Shown: positions 16,532-25,360 of the stretch, one piece after another
Position numbering within the stretch: position 1 is the stretch's first letter
Layout: each line of letters begins with the position of its first letter
Source: Chitinophaga fulva
GTDB lineage: Bacteria; Bacteroidota; Bacteroidia; Chitinophagales; Chitinophagaceae
Direction of reading: 5' to 3'
Length of the DNA: 64,000 nucleotides
Assembly (NCBI RefSeq): GCF_012927205.1
Contig: NZ_JABBGC010000001.1
Location: forward strand, 3,100,810-3,164,809
Translations under genes and position numbers: made by a program
The notes under the pieces: generated by a model
Database searches by the model: none
The model's input: the letters and a program-made list of their open reading frames with translations, nothing else
What the model was told of the DNA's origin: nothing

Positions 16532-16581
16532 TGTCAAAATCGAACAGTTTACATAAAAAATATATTTGTATTATTTTGACA
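16532..16581 (+). promoter_or_regulatory. Promoter with flanking inverted repeat, upstream of the MacB-like gene
   Basis: A perfect Bacteroidota -7 element (TATATTTG, 16561-16568) lies between the arms of a 9-bp inverted repeat (TGTCAAAAT at 16532-16540 and ATTTTGACA at 16573-16581). The arrangement suggests an operator that covers the promoter of the gene starting at 16648. Confidence 0.45.
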
Positions 16582-16647
16582 GATATACGCGCGTAAGATT
16601 GGCGTTGGATATGCAGGCTGGTGATGTCTGTATAAAAAACCGGTATC

Positions 16648-19008
16648 ATGTTTAAAAGTTACTTCCTTACCACGTGGCGCAACCTGGTGAAAAATAAATT
16701 TTACTCCCTGATTAATATTGCGGGTCTCACTACCGGACTGGCAATTGGATTGCTGATTCTGTTGTGGGTACAGGATGAACGCAGCTTCGACCGCTTTCAC
16801 CGGCACGGGGACCAGCTGTACCGGCTGGTGAACAGGGTGGGCACCGGCGTCAGCCGCCATATATGGACCGTCACTAACGCGCCCATTGCGGTGAATGCAC
16901 AGGCCAGGCTACCGGAAGTAAAAGGCATGTTACGGACAGCCGATAATTATGTTTATTCTTCTTTCCGGTATAACAACCAGCTGTTCCCCGCCAACAAGGC
17001 TTTCTTCACAGATACAACGCTCTTTACCCTGTTTGATTTTCCCCTGGTCCAGGGAAACCCCGCCCAACCGTTTACAGACGCACATTCTGTGGTGATGACG
17101 GAAAAAGCCGCCCGTAAATATTTCGGGCATGAATCCCCACTGGGAAAGGTGATTGTGGCCAACGACAAAAGCATTTTTACTGTAAGTGGCATTATCAGGG
17201 ACTTTCCGAAAAATTCTTCGATACAGGGAGAATTGTTCTTCCCCATGCAGTTGCTGAATGATATGTTCCACGCTGGTAAAGGGATATATGCTGACCAGGA
17301 ATGGAATGAATATAATTTTCGGACTTATCTTTATTTACAGCCCGGCAGTAAAACTGCTGCGCTGGCAAATCAACTGCGCAATATACACCTGGAGCATAAG
17401 CCGGAAGATACTGATATCGAATACCTATTACAACCACTGGAGACCATGCACCTGTACAATGCCGACGGCGAAGAAGATGGCATGCAGACAGTACGGATTT
17501 TTGCGATCATCGCCGTGCTGATCCTGGCTATTTCAGCGATCAATTATGTCAACCTCTCCACCGCCAGGGCCGTACTGAGGGCTAAAGAGGTGAGCGTGCG
17601 CAAGATCATAGGGGCGGAAAAAAGACAGCTATTTATGCAGTTTATACTGGAAACAGCTTTTCTTTTTCTGCTTTCACTGGTGCTGGCACTTGTGCTGGCA
17701 GGTGCGTTGATGCCGCTGTTCAACCAGTTGTCAGGCAAAGAGCTGGTCATTAATTATACCAGCTGGCACCTCTGGATGTTGGTTGGGATTACCGGACTGG
17801 CCACACTGGCAGTGTCCAGTATTTATCCGGCGCTTATGTTGTCGTCCTTTGAACCCTTGAAAGCGCTCAAAGGCATGTTGGTAACAGGTGTCAGGAATGT
17901 GACCTTCCGCCGGATATTGGTGACAGGGCAGTTCGCTATTTCTATCGGGCTCATTACCGGCACGCTGATCATCGGGCAGCAGCTGCATTTTATGCGGACG
18001 AAGAACCCGGGTTACGACAAGGAACATGTGCTGACGTGCTGGTTGCCACAGGGAAATGCACACTACGACGCCATTCGCGAGCGGATGCTGCGTGAACCAG
18101 AGATAAAAAGCATGGTCAGGGCCTCCGGTAATATCGCCATGCTGGGCGTACAGTCGGGCGATAATCAGTGGGAAGGCAAAGAGAAAGGAGAGACGGTCAT
18201 GGTGTACCCGCTTAGTGTGGAAAAAGATTTTATCCCTTTCTTTAAAATGCAGCTGTCAGCAGGCAACAACTTCTCCGGTACGCCGGCCGATTCCGGTCAC
18301 TATATCCTGAATGAAACAGCCGTAAGGGAAATGGGCCTTAAAAACCCGGTAGGACAGCGTTTTAAGCTATGGAAACGGGAAGGTACCATTGTCGGTGTCG
18401 TTAAAGATTTTCACTTTGCTTCGCTCAGGGTGAAGATAGAGCCGGTCGTGCTTTATTACCAGCCGGAGCGCAGCGATATGCTGCTGATGAAGACCGGTGG
18501 GCACGACGCTCCAGGCGCTATCGCTGCATTAAAAAGGATATGGGAACAATACAGTCCGGATATACCATTTGAATATCATTTCATGGATGAAACATTTGAC
18601 GACATTTACCGGGCTGACGGACGCACCGGATCATTGTTCAACGTATTTGCCGGTATCGCCATCTTTGTGTCCTGCCTCGGTTTACTGGGACTGACAGCCT
18701 ATACTGCGCAGGTGCGTACCCGTGAGATTGGCGTCCGGAAAGTATTGGGTGCGGGTGTGAGCAGTATTGTCCGTTTGCTTACATTGGATTTTATCCGGTT
18801 GATATTGATCGCCAACCTGATCGCATTACCGGTATCGTGGTGGGCTATGAGTCGGTGGCTGAACGAATTTGCTTACCGTATTCCGCTCAGCTGGACCGTC
18901 TTCCTTTTCTCCGGAGTCATAGCATTACTGATAGCGTTGTTTACCATCAGTTTTCAATCGATAAAGGCCGCTATGGCCAATCCTGTCAGGAGCCTCAAAA
19001 CAGAATAA
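16648..19008 (+). CDS. MacB/FtsX-type ABC transporter permease
   Basis: A 786-residue inner-membrane protein with the duplicated MacB layout: an N-terminal helix (NLVKNKFYSLINIAGLTTGLAIGLL), a periplasmic MacB_PCD domain, an FtsX domain near residues 285-405, a second periplasmic domain, and a final FtsX domain including VRTREIGVRKVLGAGVSSIVRLL. No ATPase domain is present, so an ABC ATPase must be supplied from elsewhere. Bacteroidota carry many such permeases, which mechanically drive export or lipoprotein transfer. It is a single-gene unit with its own promoter and a possible operator. Confidence 0.92.
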   Translation: MFKSYFLTTWRNLVKNKFYSLINIAGLTTGLAIGLLILLWVQDERSFDRFHRHGDQLYRLVNRVGTGVSRHIWTVTNAPIAVNAQARLPEVKGMLRTADNYVYSSFRYNNQLFPANKAFFTDTTLFTLFDFPLVQGNPAQPFTDAHSVVMTEKAARKYFGHESPLGKVIVANDKSIFTVSGIIRDFPKNSSIQGELFFPMQLLNDMFHAGKGIYADQEWNEYNFRTYLYLQPGSKTAALANQLRNIHLEHKPEDTDIEYLLQPLETMHLYNADGEEDGMQTVRIFAIIAVLILAISAINYVNLSTARAVLRAKEVSVRKIIGAEKRQLFMQFILETAFLFLLSLVLALVLAGALMPLFNQLSGKELVINYTSWHLWMLVGITGLATLAVSSIYPALMLSSFEPLKALKGMLVTGVRNVTFRRILVTGQFAISIGLITGTLIIGQQLHFMRTKNPGYDKEHVLTCWLPQGNAHYDAIRERMLREPEIKSMVRASGNIAMLGVQSGDNQWEGKEKGETVMVYPLSVEKDFIPFFKMQLSAGNNFSGTPADSGHYILNETAVREMGLKNPVGQRFKLWKREGTIVGVVKDFHFASLRVKIEPVVLYYQPERSDMLLMKTGGHDAPGAIAALKRIWEQYSPDIPFEYHFMDETFDDIYRADGRTGSLFNVFAGIAIFVSCLGLLGLTAYTAQVRTREIGVRKVLGAGVSSIVRLLTLDFIRLILIANLIALPVSWWAMSRWLNEFAYRIPLSWTVFLFSGVIALLIALFTISFQSIKAAMANPVRSLKTE

Positions 19009-19010
19009 AT

Positions 19011-19700
19011 TTATTTCCAGAATCCCTGCGCCTGTATGTGATCGCTGGTGCACCCTCTTGCTTTTAATATTTTTCTGGCTGCCACCACCAGGAGGGAGTT
19101 GCCCACGAGGTAATATTGCCACGATGGATGTAATGCCTGTTGCTCCAGTTGCGCCAGCAGCGCCTCTGCGGTAGGCAGGGTATCCAATGGCAGTTCAGGG
19201 AATGTCTGTGTAAACTGGCGGCGGTGTGCTTCTTCCGGTATCACGACCATTCCTGATATCCAGTTGTGGGAGGCGGCCAGTTGCTGCAGTCCGTTGAAAT
19301 GTCCAATCGCACTTTGATCGCCAAGCATGACGAGATGAGAGCCCTGCACTATTTTTTGCCGGGTGCCATCTACGCCGATATAGTGGAAAATATCTCCAGG
19401 GACAAGGCTTTTCGCCCATTCTACGCCAGGCCCTTCATGATGGGTATCAATAAAAAGTGTACAGGTGCGGAGCGTTACATTCCAGCGTGCCGGCGTATAG
19501 TCGCGATAGTGATACGGCGCCACGCGGCATTTGATATGCGGTGGTGATTGCCAGTTGTGCATGTTCACACCTGGCAGGTGAAGGTCTATTTCGCAAAAGC
19601 CGGTTGGTTCCCAATGACGAACGTCCAGCACGGATCCTTGCCGGTTAATGGTTTTCTCCAGGAACCCCATGCGGCGTTGACGTAAAGTAGTTGTTTCCAT
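19011..19700 (-). CDS. Siderophore-interacting (ViuB-like) ferric reductase family protein
   Basis: From METTTLRQRRMGFLEKT the protein is 229 residues and shows a ferredoxin-reductase-like layout. An FAD-binding barrel carries RVAPYHYRDYTPARWN (the RxYTxR-type flavin motif), followed by GPGVEWAKSLVPGDIF. A SIP-type NAD-binding half has LVMLGDQSAIGHFNGL and a C-terminal YLVGNSLLVVAARKIL. Such enzymes reduce ferric siderophores in the cytoplasm to release iron. It follows an AraC gene by about 55 nt on the same strand. Confidence 0.88.
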   Translation of the reverse strand: METTTLRQRRMGFLEKTINRQGSVLDVRHWEPTGFCEIDLHLPGVNMHNWQSPPHIKCRVAPYHYRDYTPARWNVTLRTCTLFIDTHHEGPGVEWAKSLVPGDIFHYIGVDGTRQKIVQGSHLVMLGDQSAIGHFNGLQQLAASHNWISGMVVIPEEAHRRQFTQTFPELPLDTLPTAEALLAQLEQQALHPSWQYYLVGNSLLVVAARKILKARGCTSDHIQAQGFWK

Positions 19701-19755
19701 ATGCATTCATTTGAATGCAAAGCAACGAATGAATCGGTGCCTGAAAAATAGACAA

Positions 19756-20631
19756 TCAAAGGGAAAGATTGGACAAATCGCGGTATCTGGCCCGGAATGT
19801 CAACGGCGTTTCACCTGCCAGCTTACGGAACACGCGGGTGAAATAGGTGTGATCTTCAAAGCCGGTGCGGAATGCAATCTCTTTGGTGGTGAGATCTGTG
19901 TAGTAGAGCAGTCGTTTGGCTTCCCGTAAGGACTCCTGCTGTATCCAATGGCTGACTGGAAATCCGGTATGTCCTTTTACCACTTCGTTGAGATAAGAAA
20001 GGGAGAGGTTCATTCTCTCTGCATAGGCGGCGGGGCTTTTCAGGGTGAGGAAATGTTCCTTCACCAGTTCTTTGAACTGCCGGGTGATAATAGCTGCCCG
20101 GTCTGTCTGTTGTTGGGTGTTGTCATTGGCATGCAGGAATGCGGTGGCCACCATACCTATGTAGGCATCAATCAGGGAGTGCAGCACTTTACGTTGCAGG
20201 GCGTCTCTGCCGGACTGGTTGTCGTATTGCAATATCAGCTGAAGGCATTTGGTGAAAGGGCTGATATTGTCGATGGGGATGCACTGTTGTTCCCCTTTGG
20301 CATTTTCAAAGATATTGCGCCAGGTATCCTGCACCAGCGGGATGTCTACTGCGAGAAACCAGCCTTTGGCGGTCCCATTGTCTGTATAGTGATGTACCTG
20401 TCCGGGTGCGACGAATCCAATACCCTTGCCGGTTGGGCGATGGAGCGCAAAGTCGATCATGAGTTCCATATTACCACTGTCCTGAAGGAAAAAGACAAAA
20501 TAGTCATCGCGGTGTGGTTCCAGTGTGTCGAGTGTACTAGGTTGTATCTGGGTATATTTTATTTCGATTCCGTTGCCGAAATCGGCTTTATGAATAGGTA
20601 CCTGTTTTTTCTTTTGTTGTTTGCTGGGCAT
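19756..20631 (-). CDS. AraC family transcriptional regulator
   Basis: A 291-residue regulator with an N-terminal cupin (segments RDDYFVFFLQDSGNMELMID and GIGFVAPGQVHHYTDN) and a C-terminal AraC DNA-binding domain (SPAAYAERMNLSLSYLNEVVK, then TTKEIAFRTGFEDHTYFTRVFRK). It lies between the kinase gene (10 nt upstream) and the siderophore-interacting gene (55 nt downstream), all on the minus strand. The downstream gene is its most likely target. Confidence 0.93.
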   Translation of the reverse strand: MPSKQQKKKQVPIHKADFGNGIEIKYTQIQPSTLDTLEPHRDDYFVFFLQDSGNMELMIDFALHRPTGKGIGFVAPGQVHHYTDNGTAKGWFLAVDIPLVQDTWRNIFENAKGEQQCIPIDNISPFTKCLQLILQYDNQSGRDALQRKVLHSLIDAYIGMVATAFLHANDNTQQQTDRAAIITRQFKELVKEHFLTLKSPAAYAERMNLSLSYLNEVVKGHTGFPVSHWIQQESLREAKRLLYYTDLTTKEIAFRTGFEDHTYFTRVFRKLAGETPLTFRARYRDLSNLSL

Positions 20632-20641
20632 GATATTTTAT

Positions 20642-21511
20642 TTAGGATGACAGGAGCGCATAGGCTGTTTCGGCAGCCCTGAGCGCTATGGTGGCGTCTT
20701 CACCGGCGTTGAGGCTCCAGGCGGCGGAGAGGCCGCCATAGGCGATGATCCAACGCAGCAGCCGTGAAGGCTCTATCCGGGCGGCGGTGCTGACTACCGC
20801 TACCTGTTCAGCGAGCCGTCCTGGCGCACCGGAAATTTCCTGGTCAGGATTGCAGAAGATATTGGCGTAATCGTACGCGCGGTCCCCCATTAATCCCTTG
20901 GGATCGATGGCCAGCCAACCCCTGGGGCCGCCGTCCAACACATTACCATGATGAAGATCGCCGTGCAGGAGGCTGACTTCCAGCTGATGCCGGAGCAGGT
21001 CGTGCGCAATCAGGTGGGCATCACCAAGGATGCCACCGTATTTATCCGCTGCGGGTGCCAGTTCTTCAAACCATTTTTCCAGCGGTATTAGTTGAGCCGG
21101 TGGTGGCGCGCTGCGCGGCGCGTGGAGCAGGTCTGCCACCTCGCAGATAATACGGCTGGCGGCTGCATCTTGTCCGTTATGCGCCATCTCTGCCAGTACC
21201 GGTGTGCTATTGAGCCGTTCCAGCAGCAATGCAGGGCCGTTCTGCTCAAGCACCCGTGCGGCGCCTATGCCGTTCCAGTAGGCCATTAACAGGCCGCCGC
21301 GTTGTTCTTCCGCTTCGAGGGCTATTTTCAGCATGGCGGGCTGTTGTTGGTAGTATACCGGTTGGAGCCAGCAGGCGTAGGTTTTGAATGGCTTACCGTC
21401 GGGTTCCAGTTGCCACTGTTGCAAATAATGTTTCCGTTGTTTGTCACCGGCCCTGAAAGCAGCTGCTGTTCTCCATTCCTGCACAGGGGCGGTGTTGTGA
21501 TGTTTGGACAT
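20642..21511 (-). CDS. Aminoglycoside/hydroxyurea phosphotransferase family kinase (APH(6)-like)
   Basis: A 289-residue kinase with the eukaryotic-like fold of the APH(6)/hydroxyurea kinase family. Catalytic loop: LLHGDLHHGNVLDGG (Asp base and Asn). Metal-binding segment: WLAIDPKGLMGDRAYDYANIF. Upstream, MAYWNGIGAARVLEQNGPALLLERL is very typical of streptomycin 6-kinase relatives. Members phosphorylate aminoglycosides or hydroxyurea; chromosomal copies may have other substrates. Its stop is 10 nt before the AraC start, so the genes probably form one operon. Confidence 0.88.
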   Translation of the reverse strand: MSKHHNTAPVQEWRTAAAFRAGDKQRKHYLQQWQLEPDGKPFKTYACWLQPVYYQQQPAMLKIALEAEEQRGGLLMAYWNGIGAARVLEQNGPALLLERLNSTPVLAEMAHNGQDAAASRIICEVADLLHAPRSAPPPAQLIPLEKWFEELAPAADKYGGILGDAHLIAHDLLRHQLEVSLLHGDLHHGNVLDGGPRGWLAIDPKGLMGDRAYDYANIFCNPDQEISGAPGRLAEQVAVVSTAARIEPSRLLRWIIAYGGLSAAWSLNAGEDATIALRAAETAYALLSS

Positions 21512-21534
21512 CCGTTGAAAGGGAGATCGTTGTT

Positions 21535-21565
21535 AAAAAAAAGTCCCTCCGGCTGGCGGAGGGAC
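21535..21565 (-). terminator. Intrinsic terminator (minus strand)
   Basis: A perfect 9-bp stem (21543-21551 with 21557-21565) is followed, on the minus strand, by eight Ts. It ends the dehydrogenase transcript and separates it from the kinase operon. Confidence 0.9.
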
Positions 21566-21571
21566 AACCGG

Positions 21572-22426
21572 TTATGCCGGGATATTATCTTTTGCGATAA
21601 CGGTCCAGTCCTGGCTGCCGTGTCCTTTGGCGATCCAGCGGTCCATTTCTTCCGCGATAGCCGGGATAACAGCGAGATGTGTTCCGTTTTCTGTGGCAGC
21701 GTTGATAAACAGCTGGGTGTCTTTGCGGGACATGTTCAGCTCCCAGGATGGCTCATCATAAGTGCCGGAGGTCAGGCGTTTGATCCTTGGTACTACCTGT
21801 GCGCCCGGGTTCCAGGAGTTGAACAGGGAATATACTTCATCCAGTTGTATGTTCAGTGCTTTGCAGAGGGACAGCATATCTGAGAGGCCGGCGGTGAAGG
21901 TCACCAGGAACAGGTTGCCCATCAGTTTGATAGCAGCGGCTTTTCCTGGCTCAGGCCCGAAGTTGAGCACTTTCCCGGTGAATGGCGCCAGTTCTGGTTC
22001 CAGCTGGCTGATCAGCTCCTGGTCACCGGAGACGAGGATGTTGCCGGTACCTTCCAGCGCATTGGCTGGTCCCATGAATACGGGAGCATGCTGATAAACA
22101 AAACCACGTTCTTTCCATGTCTGGGTGCGTAGAGCAGCGCCTTCGGCGGAAGTGGTGGTATGATCTATGATAATGGCGCCCGGCTTCAGTCCGGCGCTGG
22201 CGGCGGCTAACACCTCATCTACAGACGCGTCATCTTTCAGGGTAAGATAAATCCTGTCTGCTCCTTTTACGGCATCTGCCGCATTTTCAAATGCTTTGGC
22301 GCCGTATGCTTCCAGTGCTGTGGCACGGGAGGCGGTGCGGTTCCATACCTGTACCTGCATTCCTTTACCGATCATTGCCCTGACAAAGCTTGATCCCAGC
22401 AGGCCCATACCTAAAAATGCTACCAT
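21572..22426 (-). CDS. NAD(P)-dependent beta-hydroxyacid dehydrogenase family protein
   Basis: A 284-residue Rossmann enzyme of the 6-phosphogluconate/3-hydroxyisobutyrate dehydrogenase superfamily. The nucleotide-binding loop is VAFLGMGLLGSSFVRAMI with VWNRTASRA at strand 2 (NADP-leaning). The substrate and catalytic segments are APVFMGPANALEGTGNILVSGD and GKAAAIKLMGNLFL (catalytic Lys). The first of these deviates from the usual DAPVSGG, so the substrate may be unusual, as in the imine reductase and glyoxylate reductase branches. It stands alone with its own terminator. Confidence 0.9.
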   Translation of the reverse strand: MVAFLGMGLLGSSFVRAMIGKGMQVQVWNRTASRATALEAYGAKAFENAADAVKGADRIYLTLKDDASVDEVLAAASAGLKPGAIIIDHTTTSAEGAALRTQTWKERGFVYQHAPVFMGPANALEGTGNILVSGDQELISQLEPELAPFTGKVLNFGPEPGKAAAIKLMGNLFLVTFTAGLSDMLSLCKALNIQLDEVYSLFNSWNPGAQVVPRIKRLTSGTYDEPSWELNMSRKDTQLFINAATENGTHLAVIPAIAEEMDRWIAKGHGSQDWTVIAKDNIPA

Positions 22427-22472
22427 AATGTTGAATTTTTGGCAAAGGTAGGAAAGAGTGGGAATATGCTTT

Positions 22473-23207
22473 TTACATCTCTAACATCATCAGCTGCATA
22501 AAGGCTGCAGTGCTGCTTTTATGCTCCCGTGCAGCATGCAATGCGTCGAGATAGGGAAAGGTGTGGATGTTGTAACGAAACGCGGGTAATTTGTGGCTAA
22601 ACTTCTTTTCAAGGTATTGATTTAGCTCTGCGTCTGTTTTATGTCCTTCTATATAAGCCGTCAGAAAATAGTACAGGCTTTTGTGTTCTTTTTCCAGCAA
22701 TAGATGCAGGGCGATGACAAACGCACCATAGGTGATATCATTGCTTCGGGCGATGATACTACCGGCTTTCTCATAGAAAGTGGTGTCCAGCTGTTGATAG
22801 TGTTGCGGAAAAAAGATCAGGCAGAAATATTCGATGTTGCTGTTTTCAAAAACGCCGCCGGTGGTTTCGCCGCCGTCCATGTTATGCCAGGTGGCCCATT
22901 CCATGAATTCGTTGAGCGGCTGCCTGCCGGCCAGCAGCTCGTTCAGCTGATGTACCAGTCCTTTTACAGTAGGAGCGGTATCTTTGGCGTATTGTTTATA
23001 GTCCTGCCACTCGAAAAAATAATCTGGCTGATAAGTTTCCAGCGCTGTCTCAAAAAGAGACACCGGGTCGGTGAACCCCGGTTCATAGGGTTCCGGCTGC
23101 AACACTTCTTCCAGGTGGGTAATCAGTTCCCGGGTAGTCAGTTCTCCCTGGAACCAGCGGATGATCATATCGTGAAAAAACGGGTATTGTTTTCCCGGGG
23201 TACTCAT
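22473..23207 (-). CDS. Hypothetical protein, 244 aa
   Basis: The start is the ATG at 23207 (MSTPGKQYPFFHDM); an alternative TTG lies two codons upstream. The protein is soluble, acidic and helical with many aromatic residues, for example YFFEWQDYKQYAKDT and FCLIFFPQHYQQLDTTFYEKAG. No catalytic motif or signal peptide is visible and I do not recognise a family. The next minus-strand gene upstream ends 41 nt away, and both may form one transcript. Confidence 0.7.
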   Translation of the reverse strand: MSTPGKQYPFFHDMIIRWFQGELTTRELITHLEEVLQPEPYEPGFTDPVSLFETALETYQPDYFFEWQDYKQYAKDTAPTVKGLVHQLNELLAGRQPLNEFMEWATWHNMDGGETTGGVFENSNIEYFCLIFFPQHYQQLDTTFYEKAGSIIARSNDITYGAFVIALHLLLEKEHKSLYYFLTAYIEGHKTDAELNQYLEKKFSHKLPAFRYNIHTFPYLDALHAAREHKSSTAAFMQLMMLEM

Positions 23208-23248
23208 AGGCAAACAGGTTTATGGGTACTAATGTACGAAAGAAGTGA

Positions 23249-23722
23249 TTACAGGGAGAGCTCGCGGGCGTCATGACCTGCCAGGACTTTTAAAGTTTCC
23301 GGCAGGTGGTTGAAAAAGGCTTCCACCGTGTCTTCAGGGAGATTCCGCTGAAAATGGGGCGTATCCTTCGGCATAAACGGATTGGACCAATGGCTGAAAG
23401 CGGCATTGTCCGGCAGGTAGAGTGATAGTTTCCGGCAAACGATCAGTACTTGCTGGTGGCCAAGAACGATATGCTCGTCAATTTGGTCCTGGTTGGCCAT
23501 CCCTGTATCAAAAGACGGATGTTCTTCCGGGATGATGTGCTGTACTTTTTCCAGCACATAATAACTGTAGTTTATCACACAGTTGATACCATTGACCGTA
23601 TTGCCTTCCATCAAATTGAGATTGATATAGGGGATGATGACATAACCATTGCCCATCCACGCCTTCCGGCTGTATGCTTCGCAGGTATTGATGTAATCGC
23701 CTGCATCATAATGTTGTAACAT
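23249..23722 (-). CDS. Hypothetical protein, 157 aa
   Basis: A soluble protein starting MLQHYDAGDYINTCEAYSRKAW at an ATG (23722). It has segments GYVIIPYINLNLMEG and IDEHIVLGHQQVLIVCRKLSLYLPDN that look like beta strands of a compact domain. No family, membrane segment or signal is recognised. It lies 41 nt upstream of the 244-aa gene, on the same strand, with a 184-nt AT-rich gap on its other side. Confidence 0.65.
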   Translation of the reverse strand: MLQHYDAGDYINTCEAYSRKAWMGNGYVIIPYINLNLMEGNTVNGINCVINYSYYVLEKVQHIIPEEHPSFDTGMANQDQIDEHIVLGHQQVLIVCRKLSLYLPDNAAFSHWSNPFMPKDTPHFQRNLPEDTVEAFFNHLPETLKVLAGHDARELSL

Positions 23723-23916
23723 AGGAATAATACACTGATGGGCAATTTAAATTATTTCCGGTCGAAAAACCGCTGTTTATTGCCCGCATTTATCATCACC
23801 ATAAATGAAGTCTATATAAAATTTGTATTAATTTATTTTATATGTTTTATTATTCCTATGCTTTTAAGAGAAGATAAAAACGGGAAAACTCCCCTAAATC
23901 TTTGGCGTGCATGAAT

Positions 23917-23924
23917 TATTTTTG
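23917..23924 (+). promoter_or_regulatory. Bacteroidota -7 element before the histidine kinase gene
   Basis: TATTTTTG fits TAnnTTTG exactly. A start site 7 nt downstream would lie after the in-frame GTG at 23907, which favours translation from the ATG at 23952. Confidence 0.4.
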
Positions 23925-23951
23925 CGATTCCTTTTGAGATATAATCAAGCC

Positions 23952-25268
23952 ATGTTCTTTAGGAAAATCGCTAACTACTGGAATGCTGTCGTTAACACCG
24001 GAATACATCCCGGTTTGTCTTTCATTGAAACGAGGAGGACCAAGTTGCTGAACATCGTAGCTATTCCCGGGGTTGTACTGACCTTATATTTCTGTGTCCT
24101 TAACCTGGTACAGCATCGTCCTTTGCTGGCGCTGGTGAACTTAATCCATACCCTTGCAGACGTGCTGATCCTGTACCTGAACAAAAAGCGGCGTTACCTG
24201 GAAGCACGGGCTGCGGTAATTGTATTCGCTTTGCTCCTGTATGGTATTTCCGGATTTTTTTTCCGGAATGGTGTGGAGTTTTACCTCATTCTTGTATTGG
24301 TGCTCATCTATCTCATTTATGATAATAAATGGTTATTAGGTTTCCTTTCTGTATTGATCATATCCGTGATCGCGCTTGTATACTATGCGCCGGTGATATG
24401 GGACCTGAAGCCCCTGGTACCTTCCGGCAGGATACTGGCCAACCTGGTGATAGCACTGGGTATGGTGGTCATCGCCCTGATTTATTTTAAAAGCGTACAT
24501 ACTGAATACCAGGAACAGACGGAAGATCAGCGTAAAGCACTGGATGTGCTGAACCGTGACAAAGTGAAACTGTTTTCCGTCATTGCACACGATATCCGCA
24601 GTCCGCTGGCCACCCTGGAAGGGTTGCTGCTGATGTTCAGCAATAACCACTACAGTGAGACTGATATGAAATCGGCAGCGGTGGAACTACACCTGAAAGT
24701 ATCGCAGCTGGGAGAAACGCTCAATAACCTCCTGCGCTGGACGGCCGGACAAATGAAAGGTTTCCACACCGAGCCGGCAGACGTGCTGTTGGCGCCCCTT
24801 GTCAATGATGCGCTCAGCACTTTTGAGCCGAACATCCGTCAGAAGGGGCTGAAGCTGGACATGTCCGTGGATGGCCGCACACCGGTATATGCAGATACCA
24901 ATCAGCTGATGATCGTGTTGCGCAACCTTATCAGCAACGCTATTAAATTCAGCCACCAGGAAGGAACGATTACCATCAGCGCTTCCTCGGACAATAAGAA
25001 TGTATGCCTGAGCGTAAGCGACCAGGGCATGGGCATGGACCGCGAGCGGCAGGAAACACTGTTCACTTTCGGTTATAAACCCAGCTATGGCACAGCCGGT
25101 GAACGAGGTTCTGGGATTGGCCTGGTACTGTGCGCCGAATTTATCCGCCAGAACAATGGGGAAATAACCGTGGAAAGTGCGCCGGGCAAAGGGACCACCT
25201 TCCGGTTAACCTTGCCCGCAGGCCAGGAAAAAACACTGGAAGAAATAGAAGAGGAGTGGTGGGCATAA
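23952..25268 (+). CDS. Membrane sensor histidine kinase
   Basis: The chosen ATG at 23952 gives a 438-residue protein with about six membrane segments over residues 40-180. A HisKA dimerisation helix follows (KLFSVIAHDIRSPLATLEGLL, phospho-His in AHD), then a HATPase domain with N box LRNLISNAIKFS, G1 box DQGMGMD and G2 GERGSGIGLVLC. There is no receiver domain and no response-regulator gene next to it, so its partner is elsewhere. It ends 92 nt before the ECF sigma gene. Confidence 0.92.
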   Translation: MFFRKIANYWNAVVNTGIHPGLSFIETRRTKLLNIVAIPGVVLTLYFCVLNLVQHRPLLALVNLIHTLADVLILYLNKKRRYLEARAAVIVFALLLYGISGFFFRNGVEFYLILVLVLIYLIYDNKWLLGFLSVLIISVIALVYYAPVIWDLKPLVPSGRILANLVIALGMVVIALIYFKSVHTEYQEQTEDQRKALDVLNRDKVKLFSVIAHDIRSPLATLEGLLLMFSNNHYSETDMKSAAVELHLKVSQLGETLNNLLRWTAGQMKGFHTEPADVLLAPLVNDALSTFEPNIRQKGLKLDMSVDGRTPVYADTNQLMIVLRNLISNAIKFSHQEGTITISASSDNKNVCLSVSDQGMGMDRERQETLFTFGYKPSYGTAGERGSGIGLVLCAEFIRQNNGEITVESAPGKGTTFRLTLPAGQEKTLEEIEEEWWA

Positions 25269-25360
25269 ATACCGCCGCCCCAACTTTGCATGATACTGGG
25301 TTTAATGGAATATTTTCATAGCTTTGTTTCCAAGGCTAAACATTTTCATCAACCAAACCA

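Noticed and set aside
20642..21511. A clinically meaningful antibiotic-resistance gene
   Set aside because: The family match is good, but the gene is chromosomal with a regulator and an iron-related gene and has no mobile context; the substrate is unknown.
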